Position numbers and translations under genes: made by a program. The notes beneath the pieces were generated by a model. It was not told the origin of the DNA, ran no database searches, and saw only the letters and a program-made list of their open reading frames with translations. From contig JAGXOB010000050.1 of assembly GCA_019894735.1 (NCBI GenBank), forward strand, positions 1 to 14,846: 14,846 nucleotides of DNA. The letters are read 5' to 3'. The DNA is from Promethearchaeota archaeon (GTDB taxonomy: Archaea; Asgardarchaeota; Lokiarchaeia; Sigynarchaeales; SOKP01). The first letter of the stretch is position 1. Every line of letters starts with the position of its first letter. This document shows, piece by piece, positions 7,237 to 13,132 of this stretch.

Positions 7237-7641
7237 ATGGAAGTAGAAAACAGAAATTTCTATATAAGTGTAATTGTGGTCATATGTTTGACAATGCTCT
7301 TGACAATAGTTCCAATATGGCAATTAATTATTATTCCAGGTATCATTGCAGGGATAATTAACAAATCCTTAAAACATGGAGTGTTGAGCGGTTTTTTAGG
7401 AGTTACTCTCTCTTGGGGACTTTACATTTTAGTTGGAATGATTACTAGAAATGTCTATATCATGCTCGATCAGCTTGGAGGCTTAATCTTTGGAGGCGGT
7501 TTTGGATGGGCGTTCGTAGTTTTAATACTACTCATAGCAGCAATTATAGGAGCTTTTGGTGGAGGAATTGGTAATGGTTTAATGATATTAATTAAGATGT
7601 ATCTTGAAAAACATCCTTCTAGGGATTCAAAAACAGAATAG
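7237..7641 (+). CDS. Small integral membrane protein coupled to the acylase
   Basis: The 134-residue protein has three to four hydrophobic helices, at about 9-26, 28-43, 49-67 and 91-117, with a glycine-rich stretch (LGGLIFGGGFG at about 80-90, GAFGGGIGNG at 105-114). The C-terminal tail is charged (MYLEKHPSRDSKTE). The proline- and glycine-containing helices resemble small archaeal membrane proteins of the DUF5518 type, but I cannot confirm the family. It starts 4 bp after the acylase stop with a Shine-Dalgarno site in the acylase's last codons, so the two are translated together. It may help to anchor or stabilise the acylase, or may only share its regulation. Confidence 0.7.
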   Translation: MEVENRNFYISVIVVICLTMLLTIVPIWQLIIIPGIIAGIINKSLKHGVLSGFLGVTLSWGLYILVGMITRNVYIMLDQLGGLIFGGGFGWAFVVLILLIAAIIGAFGGGIGNGLMILIKMYLEKHPSRDSKTE

Positions 7642-7674
7642 TATTAAATTATAGAAGAAGACCGATATGTAACC

Positions 7675-7689
7675 TTTTTTTTTCTTTTT
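7675..7689 (+). terminator. T-rich terminator of the acylase operon
   Basis: Nine T residues (7675-7683), a C and five more T residues follow the stop at 7641 by 33 bases, before the convergent Roadblock gene. This is a typical archaeal T-tract terminator. Confidence 0.6.
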
Positions 7690-7737
7690 ATTAATATTTC
7701 AGGAGTATAGATTTGAAGTTAAAAATAAATCAGTTTT

Positions 7738-8109
7738 CTAATCCAAAAGCGAACCAATTCTATTGGAAACACTTTGGATGTTTAGAAAAACCATTCCTAA
7801 ACTAGAATTAGGACTACATAATGTGCATAAAATAGCGTTCTCACCAGCTTTAGACAGGATAATAATTCCGTTTAAACCCTCAATAAGAATCCTTTTTAAT
7901 TCACCCCTATCAAGTTCCTCAACTGCTCGTTCTGAAACGCTCTGAATAGCAGCAGACATGGCCGAAACAATTCCATCATTCACGTTTCTACTTAAAACGG
8001 AACAAATTGGGAGCCCTTGAACGCTAACGATGGCGGAACCTTCTATGTCACTATTCACCGCAGACAGTTTTCTTAGTAAATCCGTGAGCTCACTAATATT
8101 TTCAGACAA
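7738..8109 (-). CDS. Roadblock/LC7 domain protein
   Basis: The 123-residue protein is a single Roadblock/LC7 domain. It has an N-terminal helix (ISELTDLLRKLSAV), the strand-turn IEGSAIVSVQGLPI, a central helix with many A and S residues (IVSAMSAAIQSVSERAVEEL), then strands KRILIEG and GIIILSKAG, and a final helix. Roadblock proteins dimerise and in bacteria and eukaryotes serve as partners or regulators of small GTPases (MglB-MglA, Ragulator) and of dynein. Asgard genomes hold many copies. No GTPase gene lies next to it, so its partner is elsewhere. The start is a TTG at 8109, chosen because AGGGAGGT lies 8 bases before it. An ATG four bases upstream is out of frame and stops after three codons. 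Confidence 0.9.
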   Translation of the reverse strand: MSENISELTDLLRKLSAVNSDIEGSAIVSVQGLPICSVLSRNVNDGIVSAMSAAIQSVSERAVEELDRGELKRILIEGLNGIIILSKAGENAILCTLCSPNSSLGMVFLNIQSVSNRIGSLLD

Positions 8110-8117
8110 CCATTACT

Positions 8118-8125
8118 ACCTCCCT
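8118..8125 (-). promoter_or_regulatory. Strong Shine-Dalgarno site for the Roadblock gene
   Basis: On the minus strand AGGGAGGT lies 8 bases before the TTG start and only 4 bases before an out-of-frame ATG. The spacing favours TTG. This is one of few strong sites in the window, where many genes lack any. Confidence 0.7.
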
Positions 8126-8329
8126 AATTTTTTACAAAGGGTTTATTACCTTAAATGTAATTTCACTTAATTATAAATCAACCTAATGAGTGATTAATTC
8201 ATAACTTATATGATCTATTAAAATTAACTTTATTTTATTATTAATGTTTACCTTATTTTTTCTATTTATTTAAGTTTAATATTCTTTTTTAAAAAATATT
8301 TTTATCAACTTTTACATTTACTTATTTTA

Positions 8330-9307
8330 ATGACTGAGAATAATAATTTAAAAAATCAATCTGTGAAAAAAACTAATCAAGAAGAAGCAGATGAAGAAGA
8401 AGAGAAGAAATATAAAATCGAATCTCTGATTAAAGCGGGAAACATCGCTAAAGAAGTAAAGAAATTCATTATACCACAAGTAAAGGTTGGAACGAATATT
8501 TTCGATTTTGTTGAAAAGGCAGAAGCTAAAATTATCGAATTAGAAGGAGGTTGGGCATTTCCCGTTAATGTGAGTATAAATAACATTGCTGCTCACTACA
8601 CTTCTCCGATAAAAGACGACGAACTTACTATCGAGGATGGAGATATTGTTAAAATCGATTTAGGCGTGCATATTGATGGATACATTGTAGATACTGCTTT
8701 TACTAAAAGTTTTAATGATGATAAAGCACTTGAAAACATTATTCAAGCAACAGAAGTCGCCTTAGAAGCAGCGAAAATGATGGCTAAACCTAAGATTCAT
8801 ACGAAAGAATTAGGTAAAAAAATTGAAGAAATTGTGAAAGGCTTTAAATATAATCCAATCAAAGAACTAGGTGGACATCAAATTGAAAGGTGGACGGTTC
8901 ATGGTAAAAAAAAATTACCCGAATTAGGCAACCAAGGTGGTGATATAATGGAAGAAGGAGAGATTTATGGTATTGAAATTTTTGCATCAACGGGAGAAGG
9001 GTCAGTTCACAATACTAATTCCTCCTACATTTACGAGTTAAATCCCTATGCGGGAAGAGTACCATTACGAAGAAAAACTTCTAAACAGATACTTGGGCAC
9101 ATTAATAAGAATTATAAAACACTTCCTTTTGCAGAAAGATGGTTAGCAAAAGATTTTAGAATGGGAGTCGCATTTGGTCTTCAAGAGTTAGTTCAGCAAG
9201 GAAAAGTTCAAGCACATTATGTGTTAGCTGAACAGAAAGGAGAATTTGTAGCACAAAGCGAAGAAACGATACTAATAACCGAAGATGGATTTAAACAGCT
9301 TACATAA
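8330..9307 (+). CDS. map: Methionine aminopeptidase, type 2
   Basis: It removes the initiator methionine from nascent proteins in the cytosol. The five metal ligands of the pita-bread fold are all present: Asp110 (KIDLG), Asp121 (IVDTA), His183 (GGHQIE), Glu216 (EIYGIEIF) and Glu311 (AQSEETI). His90 (NIAAHY) and His191 (VHG) match the substrate-contacting histidines of the human type 2 enzyme. The helical insert typical of type 2 lies at about 240-290. At 325 residues it is longer than the usual archaeal enzyme of about 295. The excess is an N-terminal tail of about 28 residues with an acidic block (EEADEEEEKK at 18-27), reminiscent of the charged tail of eukaryotic MetAP2. No Shine-Dalgarno sequence is visible, and an AT-rich box at about 8288-8305 would suit a leaderless transcript. 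A GT4 gene follows directly. Confidence 0.95.
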   Translation: MTENNNLKNQSVKKTNQEEADEEEEKKYKIESLIKAGNIAKEVKKFIIPQVKVGTNIFDFVEKAEAKIIELEGGWAFPVNVSINNIAAHYTSPIKDDELTIEDGDIVKIDLGVHIDGYIVDTAFTKSFNDDKALENIIQATEVALEAAKMMAKPKIHTKELGKKIEEIVKGFKYNPIKELGGHQIERWTVHGKKKLPELGNQGGDIMEEGEIYGIEIFASTGEGSVHNTNSSYIYELNPYAGRVPLRRKTSKQILGHINKNYKTLPFAERWLAKDFRMGVAFGLQELVQQGKVQAHYVLAEQKGEFVAQSEETILITEDGFKQLT

Positions 9308-9344
9308 CGACATGAGATTTAATGAGAATATTGTTAGATATCAC

Positions 9345-10454
9345 ATGAAAAAGTTAAAAATATGTTTAATCTCTTTGACGGTATCTCCTGATAGTGCTGA
9401 TGGAGAAGCTAAAGTAATCAGAGCACTTTTTGAATATTTAAAACAACAAGGTCATGATGTAACTTTAATAACAGGTAAGTGGAACAAAGATTTAGGAGAT
9501 CCAAATATAATCCAATTTGATCTCATCAAAAGGAGGTTTTTTTGGGTCCCTCACTTCTTTTTTAAAGTAATTAAATTCTTAAGAACAAATAGTTTCGATA
9601 TTATACACGCTAACAGTGCTAAAGCCGCATTACCAATCATTTTAGCAGGACGAAGAAGTTTCGTTTGCACGATTCATGATTTCACCCCCTTTGAAACTGA
9701 ACTTACAACAATTCCCATAGAAAAAATACTAATAAAATTTGTTTCAAAACGAGCAAGAATAATAACTACTGTCTCAAATTTTGTCAAAAGAGAATTTCAA
9801 TATTATATTCCAAGGATCTCTAAAAATAAAATTATAACAATTTATAATGGTATTGAAGAGAAGTATAAGCCCTATCCTATTGAAGCTCAAAGATTAAAAG
9901 AAAAATTAAATATTCAAGGCCCTATATTATTGTATATCGGAAGAATCACCCCCTATAAAGGAGTAGTTGATATAATAGAAGCCTACAGAATTGTTAAAAC
10001 TAAAATATCTAATCTTAATTTAGTTATCGGGGGAAAACCAGACTATTTGATGGAAAAGGAATATAAAAATTGGAGTGAAAAGTATAAAGACGTTCATTTC
10101 ATGGGTTATTTACCTGAAAATGAAGTACCGTATTATTTTTCAATGGGAGATATTTTTCTTACTTATTCTTCGTCATCCGAAGGGTTTGGTTTAACTCCTT
10201 TAGAAGCTATTTCTTGTGGAACTCCGGTTATTTGTTCATCAATTTTAGTATATAGAGAAATTTTAAAAGATAATGCCTTATTCGTCCCTCCTAAAGCCCC
10301 GTTAAAATTAGCTGAAAAAATAACAACTCTTCTCAACGATAATGAATTAAGGAACAGTCTAGTAGAAAATGCCCAAGAATTCATCAAAAAATACAGCTGG
10401 AACACTGTCGGAAAAAGGTTAGAAAAAGTGTATAAAAATTTTTTAAATTGCTAA
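9345..10454 (+). CDS. Glycosyltransferase family 4
   Basis: The protein has the two Rossmann-like halves of GT-B enzymes of family GT4 (GT1 in Pfam). The N-terminal half opens with KLKICLISLTVSPDSADGEAK, an acceptor-binding start, and contains the segment FDIIHANSAKAALP. The C-terminal half has ILLYIGRITPYKGVVDIIEAY and the E-x7-E nucleotide-sugar motif EGFGLTPLE (Glu279 and Glu287 from this start). Such enzymes move a sugar from a nucleotide donor to a lipid- or glycan-linked acceptor on the cytosolic face of the membrane; donor and acceptor are unknown. I chose the ATG at 9345 because the first beta strand begins directly after it. Earlier in-frame ATGs at 9312 and 9285 are possible, the latter overlapping the aminopeptidase gene; none has a clear binding site. 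It probably shares a transcript with the aminopeptidase. Confidence 0.9.
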   Translation: MKKLKICLISLTVSPDSADGEAKVIRALFEYLKQQGHDVTLITGKWNKDLGDPNIIQFDLIKRRFFWVPHFFFKVIKFLRTNSFDIIHANSAKAALPIILAGRRSFVCTIHDFTPFETELTTIPIEKILIKFVSKRARIITTVSNFVKREFQYYIPRISKNKIITIYNGIEEKYKPYPIEAQRLKEKLNIQGPILLYIGRITPYKGVVDIIEAYRIVKTKISNLNLVIGGKPDYLMEKEYKNWSEKYKDVHFMGYLPENEVPYYFSMGDIFLTYSSSSEGFGLTPLEAISCGTPVICSSILVYREILKDNALFVPPKAPLKLAEKITTLLNDNELRNSLVENAQEFIKKYSWNTVGKRLEKVYKNFLNC

Positions 10455-11560
10455 AATAAATCGACTAAATTCTCCTTAACAAATTTAAAGCAGATATCGT
10501 TTGGATTTTCAAACTTTCCGATCTTTTCTTTGAACGAAGTATTAAACCTATTCGCACCTGGTTTTGACGATAGAATTTCAATCGCTTTCTTAACGATTTC
10601 AGCACATTCTTTTATATGTATTAAGGGAAAGCCATTATCGATCAAAAAATGCTCTTGGGGGGCGGTTTCTCCGGGGAAATATTCTATACTTGGAACATTT
10701 AAGAGGCTAGATTCACGAACAATTGTTCCTCCTCCACTGATTACTAAAGCACTGTAATAACATAAATCTACCATGTTAGGCATGTATCTAGAAATCTCAA
10801 TATTGGAATTATTAATATAATCTTTTAACTTCTTTTTAAGATACATTTCTTGTTTTTCCGTTCTAACGATTAAAAAATACTTTAAATTTGGGAATTTCAT
10901 AAATATAGGTGGAAAGAATTGACTAATTAGAGACTCTTCCGGTTTGAGCTTATCAATAAAATAACTAGCAAAGCTAGGTTCACTGCGAATTATTACGAAT
11001 TTACCCTTTTCCAAGGAATTTTTGTCAAGGATTTTAGGATTAGGTTCGTATTCTGAAAGCCAAGCAATTTCATCTATACCGTTATATTTAATTAATTTAT
11101 CTGGATTGGCGTGAAGATTGACGTACAATTTTTCGGGAACACACGCTGGAATTATTATCTTATCTAAATAAGGAAATATTAACTTACACACTGGAACATT
11201 TCGTGGTTCATCGTTATAGCCTATTGAAGGGATTTTTAACCCGTACGAGATTCTGGCACCCTCCACAGAAGAAAATGTGATAAAATAATCGGGATTAAAC
11301 TTAGAAACAAAAGGAAATAATTCTGTCAAGCGATTTATATATGTTTCCAATTTGTCTTCTAATTTTTCACCACCATGTTTCCCTACTTTTTGATATTCAA
11401 TGTCTAAGTCGTCTAAAATTTGAAAAGTTGAATCGTAATCTCTAGCAGTAATTAAAAGTTCTGCGTTTTCCTTTTGAAATTTCTTCATTAGAGAATTAAA
11501 CATAATTGCTGTTTTTGGTTCCTCTATATCAATCCAAATTTTTTTATTAAATAAACTCAT
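10451..11560 (-). CDS. DUF354 family protein (predicted GT-B glycosyltransferase/epimerase-like)
   Basis: This 369-residue protein fits DUF354, an archaeal and bacterial family with the GT-B fold related to UDP-GlcNAc 2-epimerase and MurG-like enzymes. The N-terminal half has the usual opening IWIDIEEPKTAIMFNSLMKKF, the strand ELLITARDYDST, and IGYNDEP (YNDEP is a family mark). The C-terminal half has FVIIRSEPSFASYF and the glycine-rich donor-binding turn SGGGTIVRESSLL followed by VPSIEYFPG. Its exact reaction is unproven for the family. It is the last gene of the minus-strand run that starts with Sec61 beta and stands 59 bp after the sugar acyltransferase, which points to a shared role in making a surface or protein-linked glycan. 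Its stop overlaps that of the convergent GT4 gene by 4 bp. Confidence 0.8.
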   Translation of the reverse strand: MSLFNKKIWIDIEEPKTAIMFNSLMKKFQKENAELLITARDYDSTFQILDDLDIEYQKVGKHGGEKLEDKLETYINRLTELFPFVSKFNPDYFITFSSVEGARISYGLKIPSIGYNDEPRNVPVCKLIFPYLDKIIIPACVPEKLYVNLHANPDKLIKYNGIDEIAWLSEYEPNPKILDKNSLEKGKFVIIRSEPSFASYFIDKLKPEESLISQFFPPIFMKFPNLKYFLIVRTEKQEMYLKKKLKDYINNSNIEISRYMPNMVDLCYYSALVISGGGTIVRESSLLNVPSIEYFPGETAPQEHFLIDNGFPLIHIKECAEIVKKAIEILSSKPGANRFNTSFKEKIGKFENPNDICFKFVKENLVDLF

Positions 11561-11619
11561 TTTTCACACACTTTATCTAAAACTATTTTTAAAAATTAAT
11601 AGAATTGGGTTTTTAATAG

Positions 11620-12375
11620 TTATGACCAATCTTCAGGAATTTTCTTTAATAACTTAGCTGGATTTCCTATAACAATATCGTTCTCATTAGTGTTCTTTGT
11701 GACCACACTACCCGCTCCAACCATGGTTCCCCTTTTTAAAGTAATTCCCGGTAAGATTACTGAGTTAGCACCCAAAGAAACATTATCTTCTATATCTGGT
11801 CCAATTAGTGCAAATTCTTTACGCGTCATGTATTTATCATTTGTTAATTTACTAAATGGTCCCATGAAAACATTGTTTCCAATTTTAGAATACAATGGAA
11901 TATAAACTCCCGTTTGAATACTTACACATTCTCCTATAATAACATTTCCATCAATTATCGTGTTAGTACCTATCAAAGTATTACTACCTATAGTAGTTCT
12001 TTCTCTAATCATAACATTATGTCCTGTCTGGCATTTTTCTCCTATACTTACTTCAGAATAAATTATCGTGCCGGCTCTAATGGTACAATCTTTTCCGATT
12101 GTAATTAAAGGGCTTTCAAATTCTGTGATCTCCTGCTTCTCTTTTGTTATTTTTGTTAAATCATTTCTCTGTGGGTGTCCAATAATACAATTTTCACCTA
12201 TATAAGTGCCTGCTTGAATCAATGCATTCCCATAGATCACGGCGCCTTTTGAAATGTAGACATCACTCTCAACTATAACCCCCCTACCTATTGTTGTAAA
12301 ATTTCCAATAAATGCATTTTCGTGAACAACTGCCTTCTGATGTAGAAAAGAGTTATATTTTCGTTCTAGATTCAT
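11620..12375 (-). CDS. Left-handed beta-helix sugar N-acyltransferase, WbpD-like
   Basis: Almost the whole 251-residue chain is made of hexapeptide repeats ([IV]-G-x-x-x-x) that build a left-handed beta helix, at about 18-66 and 90-240. They are interrupted by a loop at about 67-88. The turn FMGPFSKLTNDKY (TNDKY at 178-182) and the end VVTKNTNENDIVIGNPAKLL are typical of the WbpD/WlbB group. These enzymes use acetyl-CoA to N-acetylate a 3-amino sugar on UDP, giving the 2,3-diacetamido-glucuronic acid found in N-glycans of methanogens and in bacterial O-antigens. His119 (GHN) is a candidate catalytic base. The matching aminotransferase and oxidase genes are not in the window, so the exact substrate is inferred. 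It lies 62 bp after the MazG-like gene and 59 bp before the DUF354 gene. Confidence 0.82.
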   Translation of the reverse strand: MNLERKYNSFLHQKAVVHENAFIGNFTTIGRGVIVESDVYISKGAVIYGNALIQAGTYIGENCIIGHPQRNDLTKITKEKQEITEFESPLITIGKDCTIRAGTIIYSEVSIGEKCQTGHNVMIRERTTIGSNTLIGTNTIIDGNVIIGECVSIQTGVYIPLYSKIGNNVFMGPFSKLTNDKYMTRKEFALIGPDIEDNVSLGANSVILPGITLKRGTMVGAGSVVTKNTNENDIVIGNPAKLLKKIPEDWS

Positions 12376-12437
12376 TTAATGGTTTCACTTTATGCTAATT
12401 TTTAGTTGATCTATTACTTAAAATAATATTAACTTAT

Positions 12438-12731
12438 TCATTTTTCACATATACATGGAGAAGAGCTACATTTTTTACATTTGTTAGGATACTTATTAAA
12501 TATAGCATTTTCTATGTCAATTTCTAAAATGTTTGATATAGAAATCGCCCAAGCGATAATATCTGCTAACTCTTCAGATACTTTCTGCTTATCTATATCT
12601 GGTGAATTTAATAAGGTAGCTAATTCCCCAATTTCTTCTACTAACCAAATAAAGGTAGATTTTATTCCTCTATTCATGTCATTTTGAAGATAAAGATCCT
12701 TTAATAATTCTTGAAAATCTGATATTTTCAT
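12438..12731 (-). CDS. MazG-like nucleotide pyrophosphohydrolase with Cys-rich tail
   Basis: The 97-residue protein is a compact single MazG domain. The Mg-binding acidic motif is E-x-x-E (Glu33 and Glu36 in VEEIGEL) followed by E-x-x-D (Glu54 and Asp57 in SEELADI). Members hydrolyse nucleoside triphosphates or dNTPs to monophosphate and pyrophosphate, often as a clean-up step. The C-terminal end, NKCKKCSSSPCIC, has Cys85, Cys88, Cys93 and Cys95, spaced for a metal such as zinc; similar tails occur in archaeal relatives. It sits 32 bp after the Sec61 beta gene and upstream of two sugar genes, probably on one transcript. No Shine-Dalgarno sequence is seen. Confidence 0.85.
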   Translation of the reverse strand: MKISDFQELLKDLYLQNDMNRGIKSTFIWLVEEIGELATLLNSPDIDKQKVSEELADIIAWAISISNILEIDIENAIFNKYPNKCKKCSSSPCICEK

Positions 12732-12763
12732 GATCTAGACAACAAATTTGTAAAAAATAAGGA

Positions 12764-12979
12764 TTACGATGGAGTAAATAGCCAATTGAAAATCCCCAGC
12801 CAAGCAAATATCACAATCAAAATTAAAGATACAGAAAAAATCACAGTAGTTATTGGACTAACTTTGATTCCTATTGAACTATCTTCAAAAAATCTCATTA
12901 AACCAGCACCTCCTAGAGGCATTGGTGCACTACCACTTCTTCTTTTTTTACGTCTTGATTGACCGCGTTGCGTTGACAT
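12764..12979 (-). CDS. Preprotein translocase subunit Sec61 beta
   Basis: This 71-residue protein is the small tail-anchored subunit of the SecYE-beta translocon. It has the archaeal and eukaryotic pattern: a basic N-terminus (RGQSRRKKRRSG), the conserved GGAGLMRFFEDSSIGIKVSP, and one membrane helix at about 43-65 with a very short outer end. The length is a little over the 50-60 residues common in archaea. It is the first gene of a minus-strand run and divergent from the ribophorin-like gene, with 153 bp between the two starts. A TATA-like stretch (TTAATAAATATTAA on the minus strand, bases 12999-13012) lies 20-33 bases before the ATG, which suits a leaderless or nearly leaderless transcript. 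Confidence 0.93.
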   Translation of the reverse strand: MSTQRGQSRRKKRRSGSAPMPLGGAGLMRFFEDSSIGIKVSPITTVIFSVSLILIVIFAWLGIFNWLFTPS

Positions 12980-12998
12980 TAATCTATTATCACAATAC

Positions 12999-13012
12999 TT
13001 AATATTTATTAA
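12999..13012 (-). promoter_or_regulatory. Candidate TATA box for the Sec61 beta gene
   Basis: TTAATAAATATTAA on the minus strand lies 20-33 bases before the Sec61 beta ATG, the distance expected for a leaderless archaeal gene. The surrounding DNA is AT-rich, so this is only a candidate. The 153-bp region must also hold the promoter of the divergent ribophorin-like gene, which I could not place. Confidence 0.3.
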
Positions 13013-13132
13013 CTAAAAATAAAACATCAAAAATAATAAGTTTTATCTTGAATTGTAGAAAAAAATATGATAAATTTTTATTAATGGTATTAATTATTGT
13101 TAGTTAATTCGAGTTAGAAAAGGTATTTTATT

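Noticed and set aside
7713..7802. A short plus-strand frame with TTG start and an AGGAG upstream (7701-7705), about 30 codons.
   Set aside because: It lies mostly antisense to the end of the clearly real Roadblock gene, its product has no recognisable features, and the preceding gene's terminator lies just upstream.
8110..8329. The 220-bp gap between the Roadblock and aminopeptidase genes as a site for an RNA gene.
   Set aside because: The sequence is almost wholly A and T, with no cloverleaf, no GC-rich stem and no conserved RNA motif; archaeal structured RNAs in AT-rich genomes normally stand out by GC content.
11581..11621. Imperfect inverted repeat (AACTATT and AATAGTT) between the acyltransferase and DUF354 genes.
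   Set aside because: Only 7 bp pair perfectly, in very AT-rich DNA, and one arm overlaps a stop codon; it is probably chance.
11690..12108. Plus-strand open frames of 64-71 codons opposite the acyltransferase.
   Set aside because: They mirror the hexapeptide repeats of the minus-strand gene and have no binding site or recognisable product.
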